Assembly (NCBI GenBank): GCA_035578175.1
Contig: JAQMRL010000006.1
Span: 63,466,501 to 63,530,500, forward strand
Length of the DNA stretch: 64,000 bases
Direction of reading: 5' to 3'
Source: Catonia carolina
Taxonomy: Eukaryota > Arthropoda > Insecta > Hemiptera > Achilidae
The notes beneath the pieces are model-generated. The model did no database searches. It worked only from the letters and a program-made list of their open reading frames with translations, and was not told the origin of the DNA. The translations under genes were made by a program, and so were the position numbers. Position 1 is the first letter of the stretch. The number at the start of each line of letters is the position of its first letter. Below are positions 30,819-41,772 of the stretch, piece after piece.

Positions 30819-31136
30819 ACCAATTTGTATGTACGATGGTCAAATCTACTGTTGTGCAAAACCATCAGTAATCGGAAAAATACAACTTTTCAAGTCGAAA
30901 GTTTTATGTCAAATATTGATGCACCATATTATGTAACACATTCTACACTACATTCTGATTTACAAATTGCATTCATCAACGACGTCTTCCACAAAATATA
31001 CAAATTTTTCAAAAATAAACTACGAAATAATCCCAACGCTCTAATTGCCGACATTGACTCTCCTGACTTACTAAATAATACTGTACGAAGACTGAATCGA
31101 CGCTGGAGCAGAGACATCATCAGGGAAATTTAACAA
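30819..31136 (+). pseudogene. LINE-J reverse transcriptase C-terminus
   Basis: An initial frame reads KPICMYDGQIYCCAKPSVIG. After a frameshift near 30915 the sense continues as DAPYYVTHSTLHSDLQIAFI and ends RRLNRRWSRDIIREI followed by TAA. The same RRWSRD ending occurs in the 33.5 kb fragment, and the PYYVTHSTLH phrase corresponds to PWYISNTILH of the 16 kb copy. Only about the last 100 codons remain; no catalytic residues are present. Confidence 0.88.
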
Positions 31137-31162
31137 AGCCCATATAACCGTTGGAGAACTGT

Positions 31163-31372
31163 TACTCCTCAAAGTTTTTCCTTACTTCTTAGTTCTACTC
31201 AAGTTCTGCTCTTCTTACTGCTCAAAGTTGCTATCTCCTCAAAGTTTTTACTTACTTCTTAGTTTTACTGTTACTGCTCAAATTTGCTATCTCCTCAAGG
31301 TTTGTACTTACTTCTTAGTTCTACTGTTACTGCTCAAAGTTGCTATCTCCTCAAAGTTTTTAAACCCACTTT
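31163..31372 (+). repeat. 56-bp tandem repeats downstream of the LINE-J stop
   Basis: TTACTGCTCAA starts at 31215, 31271 and 31327 (period 56); flanking units are diverged. The array lies in the presumed LINE 3' untranslated region. Confidence 0.88.
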
Positions 31373-31436
31373 TTATAATAGCTACTTATTAACGTTTTCG
31401 CTTGTTATGCGACGATTTGTGCAGTTTTAAATTTAA

Positions 31437-32035
31437 CACATTCAATGCTGAGCAATTATGAGGTATCTCTCCCATCGGGCTGATTACTCGTGCTCTCCGT
31501 GTCCTCCGCTTGCTTTATGTAGGGCCTACAACTACGTTACTAAATTTTTTATAGATTTATTTTATTTGTGACCGATACATGGATTTATGTTTGCTGATAA
31601 CATAAAAGTAAACAGTTCAATTTTTTTTTAGGTTTATTTTCGCCTGTTATCATAAATATACTTCTTGTTTGAATTTTTCCATTTACCTTTACGATTTACG
31701 CGTGATTTCTTATGTAATTTTAAGCTGCAAATAATATTCTTTGAAAGTAAATCTAAAAGTGTAAACTATTTTTGAATCAATACCTGCAAAGTTACTAAAT
31801 TCACGGCTTCAATTGTACCCTGAAAATGTGTTAAAAATACTGAACCATTATACTGTACGGGGTTGAAGATCGTATGACGAAATTTCAAAAACGAACTGCA
31901 CGATTACAAAGAAAAAACTTTTCTGAGGGCTATATAATAGCAACAAATTGATATCCGACAGGCGGGGGCCCTCCGGAATTACTTAAAATGATAACAAAAC
32001 AGAACCCGCTACGCGAGTCTCTAGCACTGAATGTG
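31437..32035. mobile_element. piggyBac-like MITE, 599 bp
   Basis: Flanked by TTAA (31433-31436, 32036-32039). The left tip is CACATTCAATGCTGAG and the right tip, read inward, is CACATTCAGTGCTAGAG, a near-perfect inverted repeat. No coding capacity. Tip sequence plus TTAA duplication support piggyBac-type mobilisation. Confidence 0.8.
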
Positions 32036-32064
32036 TTAATAATTAAAACGTAAAAAAATCATTG

Positions 32065-32305
32065 TAAAGGTAGTTACTTTTATAAGCATTTAAATACTAG
32101 ACCGGTGTACTTTGACTGTTGGGGTTTAATTAACTTACTGTAGGCCCTACTCTCTCAGGAATGGTCTGCCTGTGTCTGTACAAGACTACGTCTCATTTAC
32201 ACGTCATATACACATCATCCTCATCTCATTGGGTCATGGGGTTTTTTGTTGTTCTTAAATTGAACAGATTGAAAAGTACACACATTAGTTATAAAATAAA
32301 ATTGA
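32065..32305 (+). mobile_element. SINE-A body, 5'-truncated
   Basis: From GTAGTTACTTTTATAAGC to ACACATTAG, with a ~12-bp insertion (ACTGTAGGCCCT) in the middle. Confidence 0.82.
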
Positions 32306-32680
32306 CTTGATAGTTTTGCTACTCTAGTGGCAACATTGCAAAGTTGATTGTGCCACACAACCTGTTCCTCATTCCAGCTATAAAGCATCCTAGATCTAAA
32401 CTAATTACAGTCAAAAAAATTTTAATGATCACCTTTATTCAGCCGATCACCCCTTTTTAAAACTAATTTTTGAACAACCGATTTTACTTAGCATGAGGCC
32501 TACGTATTTTTAACTCTTTCAGACCACCATTCATCTTCCCAGGCCAACGACCGTCATTTTGTTGCCAATTAATTTCTTGTTTCCTCTATGAAATATTTTA
32601 AGTTTATTTTTATTAACCGAACAAAATTTTTTTAAAAGTTTGGAGTAAATCAGATGACTAGCCCGTCAAGTTTTTTTATT
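32306..32680. other. Unassigned stretch
   Basis: No supportable feature. Confidence 0.45.
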
Positions 32681-32684
32681 ATCA

Positions 32685-32825
32685 GTCTCTTGTTTTTGAC
32701 GTGTTTGATCAAGCAGTTCTCCAAATCGTTTCATAACTGCACACCTGCAGCAGCCTACATCTTTTGTAATTTGCAGTAAATATACTAACCTTTGCCTCCT
32801 CCTACATTTTACTCCAATGCCTGGA
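32685..32825 (-). mobile_element. LINE-K 3' end fragment, decayed
   Basis: Aligns with the 44.1 kb copy (CAGTTCTCCAAATCGTTTCA, CTACATCTTTTGTAATTTGC, TTTGCCTCC). More diverged than the other LINE-K pieces. Confidence 0.7.
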
Positions 32826-32827
32826 TA

Positions 32828-32961
32828 AGCCCATAACATAACATAAGCCCATAACAGACAGGTGGAGTGTTAAATCGTCTGCTAGTTCCAGAGTACGAAA
32901 AATAGTTATATTTCTTACCACATCACGGTCAGCCAATCATGCGACGGAAGCATTGTCATAC
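32828..32961 (+). mobile_element. SINE-C 5' fragment
   Basis: CCATAACAGACAGGTGGAGT through GGTCAGCCAATCATGCGACG, then a jump into HEL-A. Confidence 0.78.
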
Positions 32962-33176
32962 GACGGGTCCTCTAGTGGTATCTAACTTTAATTTCAAGTT
33001 TCAAGTTCGTACGATGTTCCGTTTTTAAAATATTCTGTTCACACACAGACACACAGTCCAATCGCTAAAAACTTTTTTTTTTGGGTTCAGGGGGTCTGAA
33101 AACTTGTAGATCCGGTGAAAACTCGATTTTGAAAAATTGTCACAAAAACAATATTTTCCTTCCTATATATTCATAT

Positions 33177-34023
33177 TTTTGATAAACGACTAAATTGGAC
33201 TAACTTGGCACAAAAATTACGCATATATAGTTCTCTTTTGAAACCTATATGAACCTACGGGTCCCAAATTTACGGTTCAACCAAACCCTCTAACTTGCAA
33301 CGAATTCAAGCAATTCCAGTCAAAAACATTACGCCTTATAGCAAAAGCACCTCTTTACGTTAGCAACAAAACCTTACAGATTTGAAAACACCACCTGTAC
33401 AAAATTCCATCGAATACCTATTCAAACGCTTACACGACAAGTCACACGAACACGAGAACCCACTGGTGCGTTCACTTTCCACCTTCCATTTACCCTGATA
33501 ATCCCGCTAGATGCCTTAAAAGACGCTGGAGTAGAGACCTGCTAATTTGATATACAAATTTCATTCTTGGGGAGGCACCAATGAGGGCCCTACCCCTCTC
33601 ATGCCTATCATTTTATTTGAATTATTATCATAATCAACACATTTGGTGTAAAATTTTACAGTTTTAAATAAAGAATTTAACCCACCGGGTTGGTCTAGAG
33701 GTAAAGTGTCGTCAAAATCAGCTGTTTAACAGCTGATTTTCGGAGATGAAGGTTCCTGGTTCAAATCCTAGTTAAGGTAGTTACTTTTTTACGGATTTGA
33801 ATACTAGACAGTGGTTACCGGTGTACTTTGATGGTTGGGGTTCAATTAACCATACTCTCTTAGGAATGGTCGGCCTGGGTCTATACAAGACTACACCTCA
33901 TTTACACGTCATACACATTATCCTCATCTCATTGGGTCATGGGGTTGCTTATTGTTCTAAATTGAACAGATTGCAACGTACACAAATTAGGAATAACAAA
34001 ATAAAGAATTAAAGAGAAAAACA
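33177..34023 (+). mobile_element. LINE-J, 5'-truncated insertion with 8-bp TSD
   Basis: About 360 bp of decayed coding sequence is followed by a 3' untranslated region and an A-rich end (AAATAAAG) that itself contains a later SINE-A. Phrases include TYGSQIYGSTKPSNLQRIQA early and RRWSRDLL near the stop, the same landmarks as the other LINE-J pieces. Stops and frameshifts are scattered throughout. Confidence 0.85.
33678..33998 (+). mobile_element. SINE-A, full length, with 12-bp TSD
   Basis: A box TTGGTCTAGAGGTAAAG, hairpin AATCAGCTG-TTTAA-CAGCTGATT, B box GGTTCAAATCC, body and ACAAATTAGG end. AAATAAAGAATT flanks it at 33666-33677 and 33999-34010. This gives firm outer boundaries of ~321 bp for the family. 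Confidence 0.93.
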
Positions 34024-34050
34024 ATTCATATAGGCAAGAGAAAGTAAAAA

Positions 34051-34640
34051 TTGCCACCGACAATATAAGGCACGAGAAAGTCAAAAATAGTTGATAAATG
34101 AACAATGGGGAATTTTTATACAGATACTTTAATATTTATATGTTTTTAAATATTTAATAAGCAAATAGTTCTGGTAAATATTTGAGTTAGGTCCAGATAA
34201 GTAATGACTTAATGTGTAGCCACGTGTGTTCTAATTTATCAAGCGTACATTAGACCAACAGACTGTAAACTACCTAGCTCTGTTCCAACAAAGCTTGACC
34301 TATTTAATACTAAGTTAGTATAGCAGTTAGTTTTAACATAGCATAAATGTAGATTTAAACATAACACTATCTCCGTTTCTATTTCCGAACTATATTATTT
34401 TAAACTCTATTCAACAGATATTCAAATGTTTTTTTTATTTATAAAAAGCCTAATTCTTGTGTGTTCTGATTCCAAAATAACATTTTCGTTGAGCAATAAC
34501 CCACTGTTTTAAAGAGGTATAGCATTCTAAATTATAAAAGCATAAAATGTTTTTCGAAGTTCATTTTGTTAAAATAAACCAATATTTTCGATCAGTATGA
34601 CAATGTACTGTACTTAGTGTTATACGAATTGTCAACTGGA
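34051..34640. other. Unassigned stretch
   Basis: A second HEL-A-like tip (AAGGCACGAGAAAGTC) lies near 34062; the rest is AT-rich without features. Confidence 0.45.
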
Positions 34641-34644
34641 TTTG

Positions 34645-34820
34645 TTAGTTTTTATTTCCACGTGCCCCGTAGGAATATATAATAAATAGGAAAGAAAAAA
34701 GTATTGTTTCCATATCGATTTTTCGAAATCAAGTTTTCACCGGAAATATACGTTTCCAGGCCCACTGACCCCAAAAAAATGTTTTAGCGGTTGGTTTGTG
34801 TGTGAGTGTACGTATGAATG

Positions 34821-34865
<45 letters not shown>

Positions 34866-35600
34866 TTATTACAATTTTTATTGTAATACAAATCTCTATT
34901 TTTCTGTATTTTTTTATTTCATTACAATTTTTATTGTAATAACAGAGGCGGTGGGAATTAACATATCAAACTATAGTTAATTACTTTTTGCGAATTTCTC
35001 AAAAAACGGCTTCTACAATTTTCTTTTAAATCACCTTATTTACTAATTTTTTAATGATCTTCAAGATAGGGTAAGCAGCATGTCTGCAGAAATTCTTGCG
35101 ATTCTGTGCTTTCGTGGTAAAAAATATTTTTTTTTTAAGATTGCGGCCTTAATACGTATTTTAGGTCTTAAGTGTATGGCCTATATAATCAAAGTTGTAG
35201 GAAATTAAGAAACCTGCAACTTTTATTTCAAATATTCTTTTCAGTGATATTCTGTTCTTTTCTCAAAAAAAAAAAAAAAAAAATGGGAGTTTTTAAAATT
35301 ACGGCTTTAGTATGAACTTTATGACCAAAGAGCATATAATTAAAGTTATAGAAAATTAAAAACTGACAATTTTAGTTTCAAGAATTTCTTTCCACAGAGC
35401 TTTGTTTATAGTCAATTAGTGACTTTCCGTTGAAGTCCTACAAAGGTTGATTTTCATTTAGCGTCATTCACTTATGTTTAAAATTAGGTTACGTGTTTCA
35501 TATTACATTGTCTACAAATGATTAAACACAGTTTATATTTTTCATTATTTACATTGGCAAGAGAAAGTCGTGTGATGGTTCCACATTAAATTTTTGTATG
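34645..35600 (+). mobile_element. HEL-A, full length, with (AAT)n
   Basis: The 5' end is degraded (TATTTCCACGTGCCCC) but the subterminal hairpin region follows; the 3' end is intact (GGCAAGAGAAAGTCGTGTGA). The usual GT run is followed by (AAT)n and a short segment with a doubled ATTACAATTTTTATTGTAAT. Confidence 0.85.
34826..34862. repeat. (AAT)n microsatellite inside HEL-A
   Basis: Uninterrupted trinucleotide run at the position where other copies carry GT/CA. Confidence 0.97.
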
Positions 35601-35687
35601 ATTTTGGAAGATGTTTAGAAGCATCACGTGTACGTAAAATGTCAAAAGATATACCAATTTGACCTGCTAGTTCCAAGACTAAAAAAA

Positions 35688-36474
35688 AAAAAAATCTGGT
35701 GTGAAACACTCACACAACTTTCTCTTGCCAATGCAAATAATTAACAATATAACCTAACACTAGTAATAAAACATTAAAAAAATGAAAATCAACCTCAGAT
35801 TTGCTTAAAAATACGGAAATCACTCTTTCACGCTAAACTAGGCTCTGTACACAAAAATGATCTAAATACAAGTTGTAGATCTTTTAATTTCCTATAAATT
35901 TGATTAATACACTTTTATCGTAAAATGCATACTAAGGCTGAAATCTTAAAACAATCGATTTTTCACACGTTTTCGTGAGAAAAAACAGAAAAACGCTAAT
36001 TACCGCTAAACTAAGCATTATGCAAAAAAATAGGAAAGAAAAGTTGTAGGATTTTACAATCTCTACAACTTTTATTATATACATTTTTGCGCTAAAATGT
36101 ATGTTAAAGCCGTAATCTTAAAAAAACAATTTCTTTACGTGAAAACAGCCTCACCGAGAATTTCAGCAAACATGGCGCCTACCCTATCTTGTAGAAAATA
36201 AAAAACTGAGTAAACCAGGCGATTTAAAAAAAAAATCGTAGGACCAGTTTTTGAGAAAATCGCAAAAAAGTGAAAAATTACACGAATAAAGTACTACTTC
36301 CGGTTGACCGATTTTGATTAAAATGTTCGTGTTGGGTCCGGTAGTGGTATGTAACTTAAGTTTCAAGTTTCAAGTTCGTACATTGTTCCGTTCTTGAGAT
36401 ATTCTGTTCACACCCACACACAGAAAACAATACTTTCCTTCCTATATATTCATATAGGCAAGAGAAAGTCAAAA
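35688..36474 (-). mobile_element. HEL-A, full length, minor internal deletions
   Basis: Both ends intact: TCTGGTGTGAAACACTCACA at the 3' side and CATATAGGCAAGAGAAAGT at the 5' side. Very similar to the 25.8 kb copy. It lies tail-to-tail with the preceding plus copy, under 100 bp apart. Confidence 0.9.
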
Positions 36475-37204
36475 TAATTTTAGTTTATTTTCTTACGTCC
36501 AATCAAACAAATGATTAATAAATTAAGAAACAGCTAGTTTAGACGAGCTAATTAATTTTATTTGCGTTGAATATAATGAATTTTATTATACAGCCAGATC
36601 TAAACAAATTCTAAGACCGAGTAGATATATTTTTACGTTAAAATTACCAAATACTCATGTGTAAAGTTTTTGTAAATACGTGAAGGTACAGATAAATTAT
36701 TTTAAAGTATTCGTTAATAACATAGAATTTTAGTTTACAACATTTAAGGAAAATAAATAAACTTAATTTATATCTTGTCATAATCGATCAAGCTTACAAT
36801 TCTTACTTAAAACTAGTTTTAAGTCGACCACGAAAGTAAGGGGACGTCAACCATGACTAACTTTGTTTAGTGGATATGACGAAATAAATACTAAAATAAA
36901 TTGAAGTTGATTGTACATTCACCATTAATATCTCAGTAAAACGATTTATCCCGCCATATTACGATCTTTTTTATTGTTTGAGAGACTTTATTGAAAACTG
37001 TTATGAATTGCACAACATCTAGAAGTTATTTTGTAATTTAAAAATTAAATAATATCTATAAATAGTTACTTGGATGGTTCAGACAGCAAGAGTTTGACTC
37101 TTAAGGGCATCCTTCCCAAAATAAAATGGTTAAGCCAGAGTAATCCAAAAAAATTTTGTCTTTATTAAGTAACAACTACAACGTAAGTCTGTACGATTCC
37201 GAGT
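36475..37204. other. Unassigned stretch with a tiny SINE-C piece
   Basis: AATGAATTTTATTATACAGC at about 36577-36602 matches the middle of SINE-C. The remainder shows nothing. Confidence 0.5.
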
Positions 37205-37322
37205 TGTTCTGAGCTTGTACAGCCGGTCCCAATTTCCTGAATTTTTCAAAAATTTGAAAAAGTATTTATTTCCCACACGAAACTACGAGAATCAGTTCAG
37301 TTTGACGTTAAAACCTCATACG
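37205..37322 (+). repeat. Inverted repeat, left arm
   Basis: CGGTCCCAATTTCCTGAATT, TTTCAAAAATTTGAAAAAGT and CGAGAATCAGTTCAGTTTGA match the reverse complement of 38438-38560 over roughly 110 bp. Beyond that similarity fades on both sides. Confidence 0.78.
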
Positions 37323-37677
37323 AGAAACTGTCCCCAATTCCAAATCGTTAGAAAAAAGTTATCGGATATTTAATTTTAAAAGAAAATTTTTGGATCCCTA
37401 AAAATACCAATATTAAAGTACGTTTTAGTACAAATCAATGGCTTCAATTTATAATAATGATAATAATTTTTTATTTCCACTCCAATTCTTCAGACATAAA
37501 CAAAATTAGACAAAAAATTGAATCACCCAAAATAAATGAAATCTACAACTTCTTATCTCATTTTACGACAATTTAAATACAAATAAATTACAATAAAAAT
37601 AATAAATACATTTTAATTAAATATAAACAAACAAAATCCAATTATAAATTTAAAATAGAATAAAATGAGAATGTAGT
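37323..37677. other. AT-rich spacer
   Basis: Nothing recognised. Confidence 0.45.
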
Positions 37678-38064
37678 TTAGATCAACAGCCGAAAAGTTT
37701 GTTTAAACCTCTAGAGGATTTACTAAGTAAAAACGAGGAATGAGGTGATTAACAATTGCATTCCTCACTGAGTTGAAAGCGTATGCTTATCAGCATGTCA
37801 GGCCCTCCGGAAAGCACCCTTTTTCACCCTGTAAATGTCACCTTTACTTCATTCACCACAGGGTCTAGCTATATAGTGAAATTCATTACTCTCACAGGAG
37901 ATAACTCTGACTAGTGTCTTTTACACTTCTACCTCTTCTGTTCTTAAATAGTTCAGTCATATGATTGGCTGACTATGTGTTAAGAAACAGGGCTATATTT
38001 TGTAGCCCTAAAACCAACAGACCGAGAGCAATTAATTTACCACTCCACCTGCCCGTAATGGAAA
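37678..38064 (-). mobile_element. SINE-C, near full length
   Basis: Reverse copy from TAGATCAACAGCCGAAAAG to CCACCTGCCCGTAATGG, inside the interval bounded by the two inverted-repeat arms. Confidence 0.87.
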
Positions 38065-38437
38065 AAAATGAGATTATATTCCTAATTTGAGTGAAAATTA
38101 GGTACCTCCATTGGGTTAACCAGTTTTGGAGGTTACCAGCAATTATTTAAAAATTTCATGTATTTATTGAATATTTTATATAACTTTTGAATAGTTTAAA
38201 CTTTTAACAGAAACATTATTTAACCTCATATAATAATTAATACTTTCCCTCTCACCATCCTCTAAACTTTGGTGGATTCTCAAAGTTTACGGATGATAAG
38301 TTCGGAGAATGGAGGGTGGGAATTGGTTGATCAAAATCGGCGGACAATAGTAAATAATTATTATTTGAAATTTAAACAATATTTTTGTAAAACTTTTAAA
38401 TCAATGAAACCATAGATTTGTTGCAAATATAATTTTT
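38065..38437. other. Unassigned stretch
   Basis: Nothing recognised. Confidence 0.45.
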
Positions 38438-38560
38438 CTTTTGAGGTTCCAACGTTAAACAAAACTGATTCTCGTAATTTTGTGTGGGAGATAAATACTT
38501 TTTTCAAATTTTTGAAAAATCAGCAAATTGGGACCGCCAATATGAGCTCGGGACATCTCG
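38438..38560 (-). repeat. Inverted repeat, right arm
   Basis: Counterpart of 37205-37322. The arms are too diverged to be recent and no TSD is evident, so they may be two copies of one dispersed repeat rather than element termini. Confidence 0.75.
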
Positions 38561-38689
38561 AATAAGTATATATTTAACTTTTTTGATATATCTTCTTCTC
38601 ACAATCAAGGATTAGGCTCCCGCCTGTTCCGACTCATAACATTGACAAAATTTTATTGAATTATTACCATCTCTTGCGTGGCCTCACAA

Positions 38690-39195
38690 CATCTCTTCAC
38701 CCCTTCGGTTGTATTGCAAAATGTCCAGGGAGATCCTTTTCTCAGGCATTCTCTCTACTTACTCTGTTTTGGTATATTTGATAAATTATTTTCAAATTGT
38801 TCGCTAGGAGACTTTACCTTGTTTGCGTGCCATTCGAAGAGGGAAACCGGGAGAACAATGAATAGAAAACCGAGTGGTGACATTTTGTTTCTTTTTTTCC
38901 TTTTGAGACCGCAGTAAATCACTTGGGCCAGTTTCTGGGCACTTTCTTTTGGTTCTTTTCTTTGATTTTCCTCCAGTATTCTTTCATTCTGGCAGATCTT
39001 CTTTACATTTCTGCTTCCGAAAAGATCACCTTCCTGCCTCCTCTTTTATGTACCTTTCCTTGGAATCTAATATTTTTATCTTTTAATAGTTTCAGCTGTT
39101 CAGTTTTATTTTATAGATCTTCGAAGGTGATGCCTATTTCTTCCATATCTTTCTTGATTTCTTTTAACCACATTACTTCTGTCTTTTTCTGGTAG
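38690..39195 (-). pseudogene. LINE-H C-terminal coding fragment
   Basis: On the minus strand a frame reads WLKEIKKDMEEIGITFEDL, then NKTEQLKLLKDK, RFQGKVHKRGGRKVIFSEAE and RMKEYWRKIKEKNQKKVPRN. The first three phrases match the 61.1-61.4 kb LINE-H frame (VKEDMIETGLTFDDLENKTE) in order and spacing. The homologous fragment there follows a reverse-transcriptase domain, so this is the protein's C-terminal tail. Internal stops are present and no catalytic motif remains. Confidence 0.78.
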
Positions 39196-40327
39196 AGAAA
39201 AAGACAGAACATTTATTTTGTTTCTTTATTACGTTTGAATCTTTGTGAATCTATGTACCGCTCATATGCATTTAATTGACGCTACAATTTAAAACAATTT
39301 ATGTACTCTGTATTAATGGTATCTTAATAGGTTAAACATTAAAATTCACTTGGAGGGTATTCTGTACGACAGTATTGCTTAATTACTCTTCTTTCTATCC
39401 GTCTCTCTCTCGACATTCACTTGTAATAAAATAGTATATCATATCTACATAAACTAGAACTAGGGCTAGAAAAACTTATTACAAACTACATTAGTAATAG
39501 ATTATTAGTCTACAATTTAAAAGCATTAAATTATTACATAATCATTTATTTATTTCATAACCTATAATTCATTTAAATAATTATTAAACATTAAAAACTG
39601 TGATAAAACCTGTTGTGTCTGTACGCAAGTAAATGTCTTAAAATAATTGAGAAGTCTAAGCAAAAAAATTTAAGAGATCCTCTTGTAACTCTCAATTTTA
39701 GTTATAATTAAGTCACTTAAAAAACTCTAAAATTGTAGCCTAATATTAATAAAATAATAGGTTATTAGAAACTATGAAAACATGAAATACTGATTGGCCA
39801 AAGTTGTGGTAGAATTTTTAAAATTTTGAAAAATATACTAGGTAATGCGGGGGTGGGCGCTACTATCCATGTTGGCAGTTTGTGTACGTGACATCTTGTC
39901 GGACTGTCTACCTGAATTGACAGACTGTATTGTCAATTCAGATAGTTCAATTTTGAATCATTTCAAAATTAATTTTTAAAATTACGAAAAGGTTATCTGT
40001 AACAATTATTATAAATGTATAATGTTGAAATTTGTCTTTTCTATTTTAACCTTATTACTGTTCTTGTTCCTTTATAACAGAACAGATTGTAATTTTGCCG
40101 ATTTGATAAAAAAAACTATTATTAACTGAATACTCTTAGTGAAATTATGAAAAGCCTAAGTAATAATTAAGTGGGGGAGTCCTAATAACGAGTGGAGTCC
40201 TCCTTTAACGTGTAACGTCATTTTTAAAAACGTATATTATGAGCACATTTGCTGGATGTAAAAAACCGCACAGTTGTAAAAAAAAAATAAATAAAGTGAA
40301 AAAAACTGTAATTGATTGTGTAGTTGA
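39196..40327. other. Unassigned AT-rich stretch with one hairpin
   Basis: 39912-39922 (CTGAATTGACA) pairs with 39931-39941 over an 8-nt spacer. Nothing else recognised. Confidence 0.5.
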
Positions 40328-40810
40328 TTCATTGGAGAGGTTGTGCATTCATGGTAAAAATGTTTTTTTTTTTTAAGATTGCGGCCGTAATATGAATTTA
40401 AGGCCAAAAGTTATATTTGAAGTTGTAAAACATTAAAAAACCTACAACTTTTATAACAAACATTTTTTCTGTAATGCTTAGTTTAGCAGTAGTTGGTGGT
40501 TTTCTGTATTTTGCTCATCAAAATAGGTAAAACTGGTGTTTTTTCTTCAAAGATTGCGGCCTTTGTATTCATTTTAGGACAGAAGCGTAGTACATAATCA
40601 AAGGTATAGGAAATTAAAAGACCTACAACATTATATCGAGCATCTTTTTGACTACAGAAAGATTGATTTTTATTTTGCGTCATTGACTCATGATTAAAAT
40701 TAGGTTACGTTTTTCATTTTAAATTGATTACTCATGATTAAATATAGGTTATATTTTAATTATTTACATTGGTAAGAGAAAAGCATGTGAGTGTTTACAC
40801 AAGAATTTTT
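40328..40810 (+). mobile_element. HEL-A 3' half
   Basis: From GGAGAGGTTGTGCATTCATGG to TTGGTAAGAGAAAAGCATG and GTGTTTACACAAGA. Confidence 0.82.
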
Positions 40811-41330
40811 AAATTAAATTTTAACAAAAAGAAATATACCTTTGGTCATTACAAATATGAGTAATAATGGATATTTTTTAAAGAAACGTTCATTATTTCA
40901 GAACAATAGGCCTAGACTGAAGAAGACGCAATAGTTATTATCAATGTAATACAATAGTGTTTAAAAGACGCTTACAAGACACGTGCGAAAGATTAGGCTC
41001 TTCAGAATATTCTTACACAAACATTATTTTTATTTATTTATTATTTTACGTATTACAGAATGAAAGAAAAAATATATTTCCGTGTGTGATATTAATATTT
41101 AAAATCTATTTGTTTAAAACATAATTTTGCACTTCGTTTTTCTCTTCTTTTAATAAATTATTTTTTTCATTTTCATAAAAACAAAAAAAAGAAGATTATT
41201 TGATTTAGTGGATGAGAATAAATAAACATTTATTTATTACTAATTTCTGACTTGCGCTAAAATTCTGAATTTTTTAAAAAACGGGTCTTTTTATTTCATT
41301 TGGGTAATAGTCTTCTAAAAACATCATTGA
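40811..41330. other. Unassigned AT-rich stretch
   Basis: Nothing recognised. Confidence 0.45.
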
Positions 41331-41331
41331 C

Positions 41332-41465
41332 CGCCTCCGTAGCGTAGTGGTTAGCGTGTTAGCCTACCACGCGGAGGTCCCGGGTTCGATTCCCGGCCAG
41401 GGTCTGAAAATGTTCACGTGTCAAATCCATAGTTAAACGTTTCATAACCCACCGAAGTCGCTAAT
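41332..41465 (+). mobile_element. SINE-B3: Gly-tRNA-like SINE
   Basis: The head TAGCGTAGTGGTTAGCG, AGCCTACCACGCGGAGG and CCCGGGTTCGATTCCCGG is very like a glycine tRNA with an ACC anticodon loop. Acceptor strands do not pair properly, so it is not a functional tRNA. A non-tRNA body (GTTCACGTGTCAAATCC, CGCTAATGACCAAGC) follows and ends A-rich. Different body from B1/B2. Confidence 0.78.
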
Positions 41466-41511
41466 GACCAAGCAGTTGATGCGAGTTTAAATAAAAAATG
41501 AAAAAATCTTA

Positions 41512-41613
41512 GTTGTTGTTTAGGTCAGTGATTCTCAACCTTTTTTTACCTAGAGCCACTGAACGTTTTATATCAAATCAATGGTAGACCACATGCACTA
41601 GATGAATGAAAGC
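41512..41613 (+). mobile_element. SINE-C tip followed by a partial hAT MITE end
   Basis: TTGTTGTTTAGGT matches the SINE-C terminus (reverse orientation), then CAGTGATTCTCAACCTTTTT begins at 41526, a hAT-type terminus like the two complete MITEs. Its other end is missing. Confidence 0.65.
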
Positions 41614-41772
41614 CTTAAGGGCTCGTACACATGAGGCGACTAACGCCGCGTTAATCCCGTGATTGCAAAAACAGACGTGGATACACATTCAAGCGTAAAA
41701 CGCACGATTGCAAAAGAAAACGATACACAGCGCAGCTGTTCATTGCTGGGAGATTCGAGTCATTACAAAAAT

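Larger units (their letters stand above)
30048..31372 (+). mobile_element. LINE-J 3' portion, split by a TTAA element
   Basis: A few codons of LINE-J lie at 30048-30065. After a ~745-bp insert the coding sequence continues at 30819 (KPI-MYDG, corresponding to KPIWTYG of this clade) to a stop at 31136, followed by a 3' region with tandem repeats. 5'-truncated. Confidence 0.75.
32962..34050 (-). mobile_element. HEL-A 5' part hosting LINE-J and SINE-A
   Basis: Reverse HEL-A at 32962-33176 stops at TATATATTCATAT and resumes at 34024 with ATTCATATAGGCAAGAG. The 8-bp ATTCATAT is duplicated (33169-33176, 34024-34031). Everything between entered later. Confidence 0.88.

Noticed and set aside
38678..39195. 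Plus-strand frames of 79 and 90 codons
   Set aside because: They are the opposite strand of the LINE-H coding fragment.
41335..41405. A tRNA-Gly-like gene
   Set aside because: Acceptor strands do not pair, the anticodon would be ACC, and an unrelated SINE body follows; it is a SINE head.
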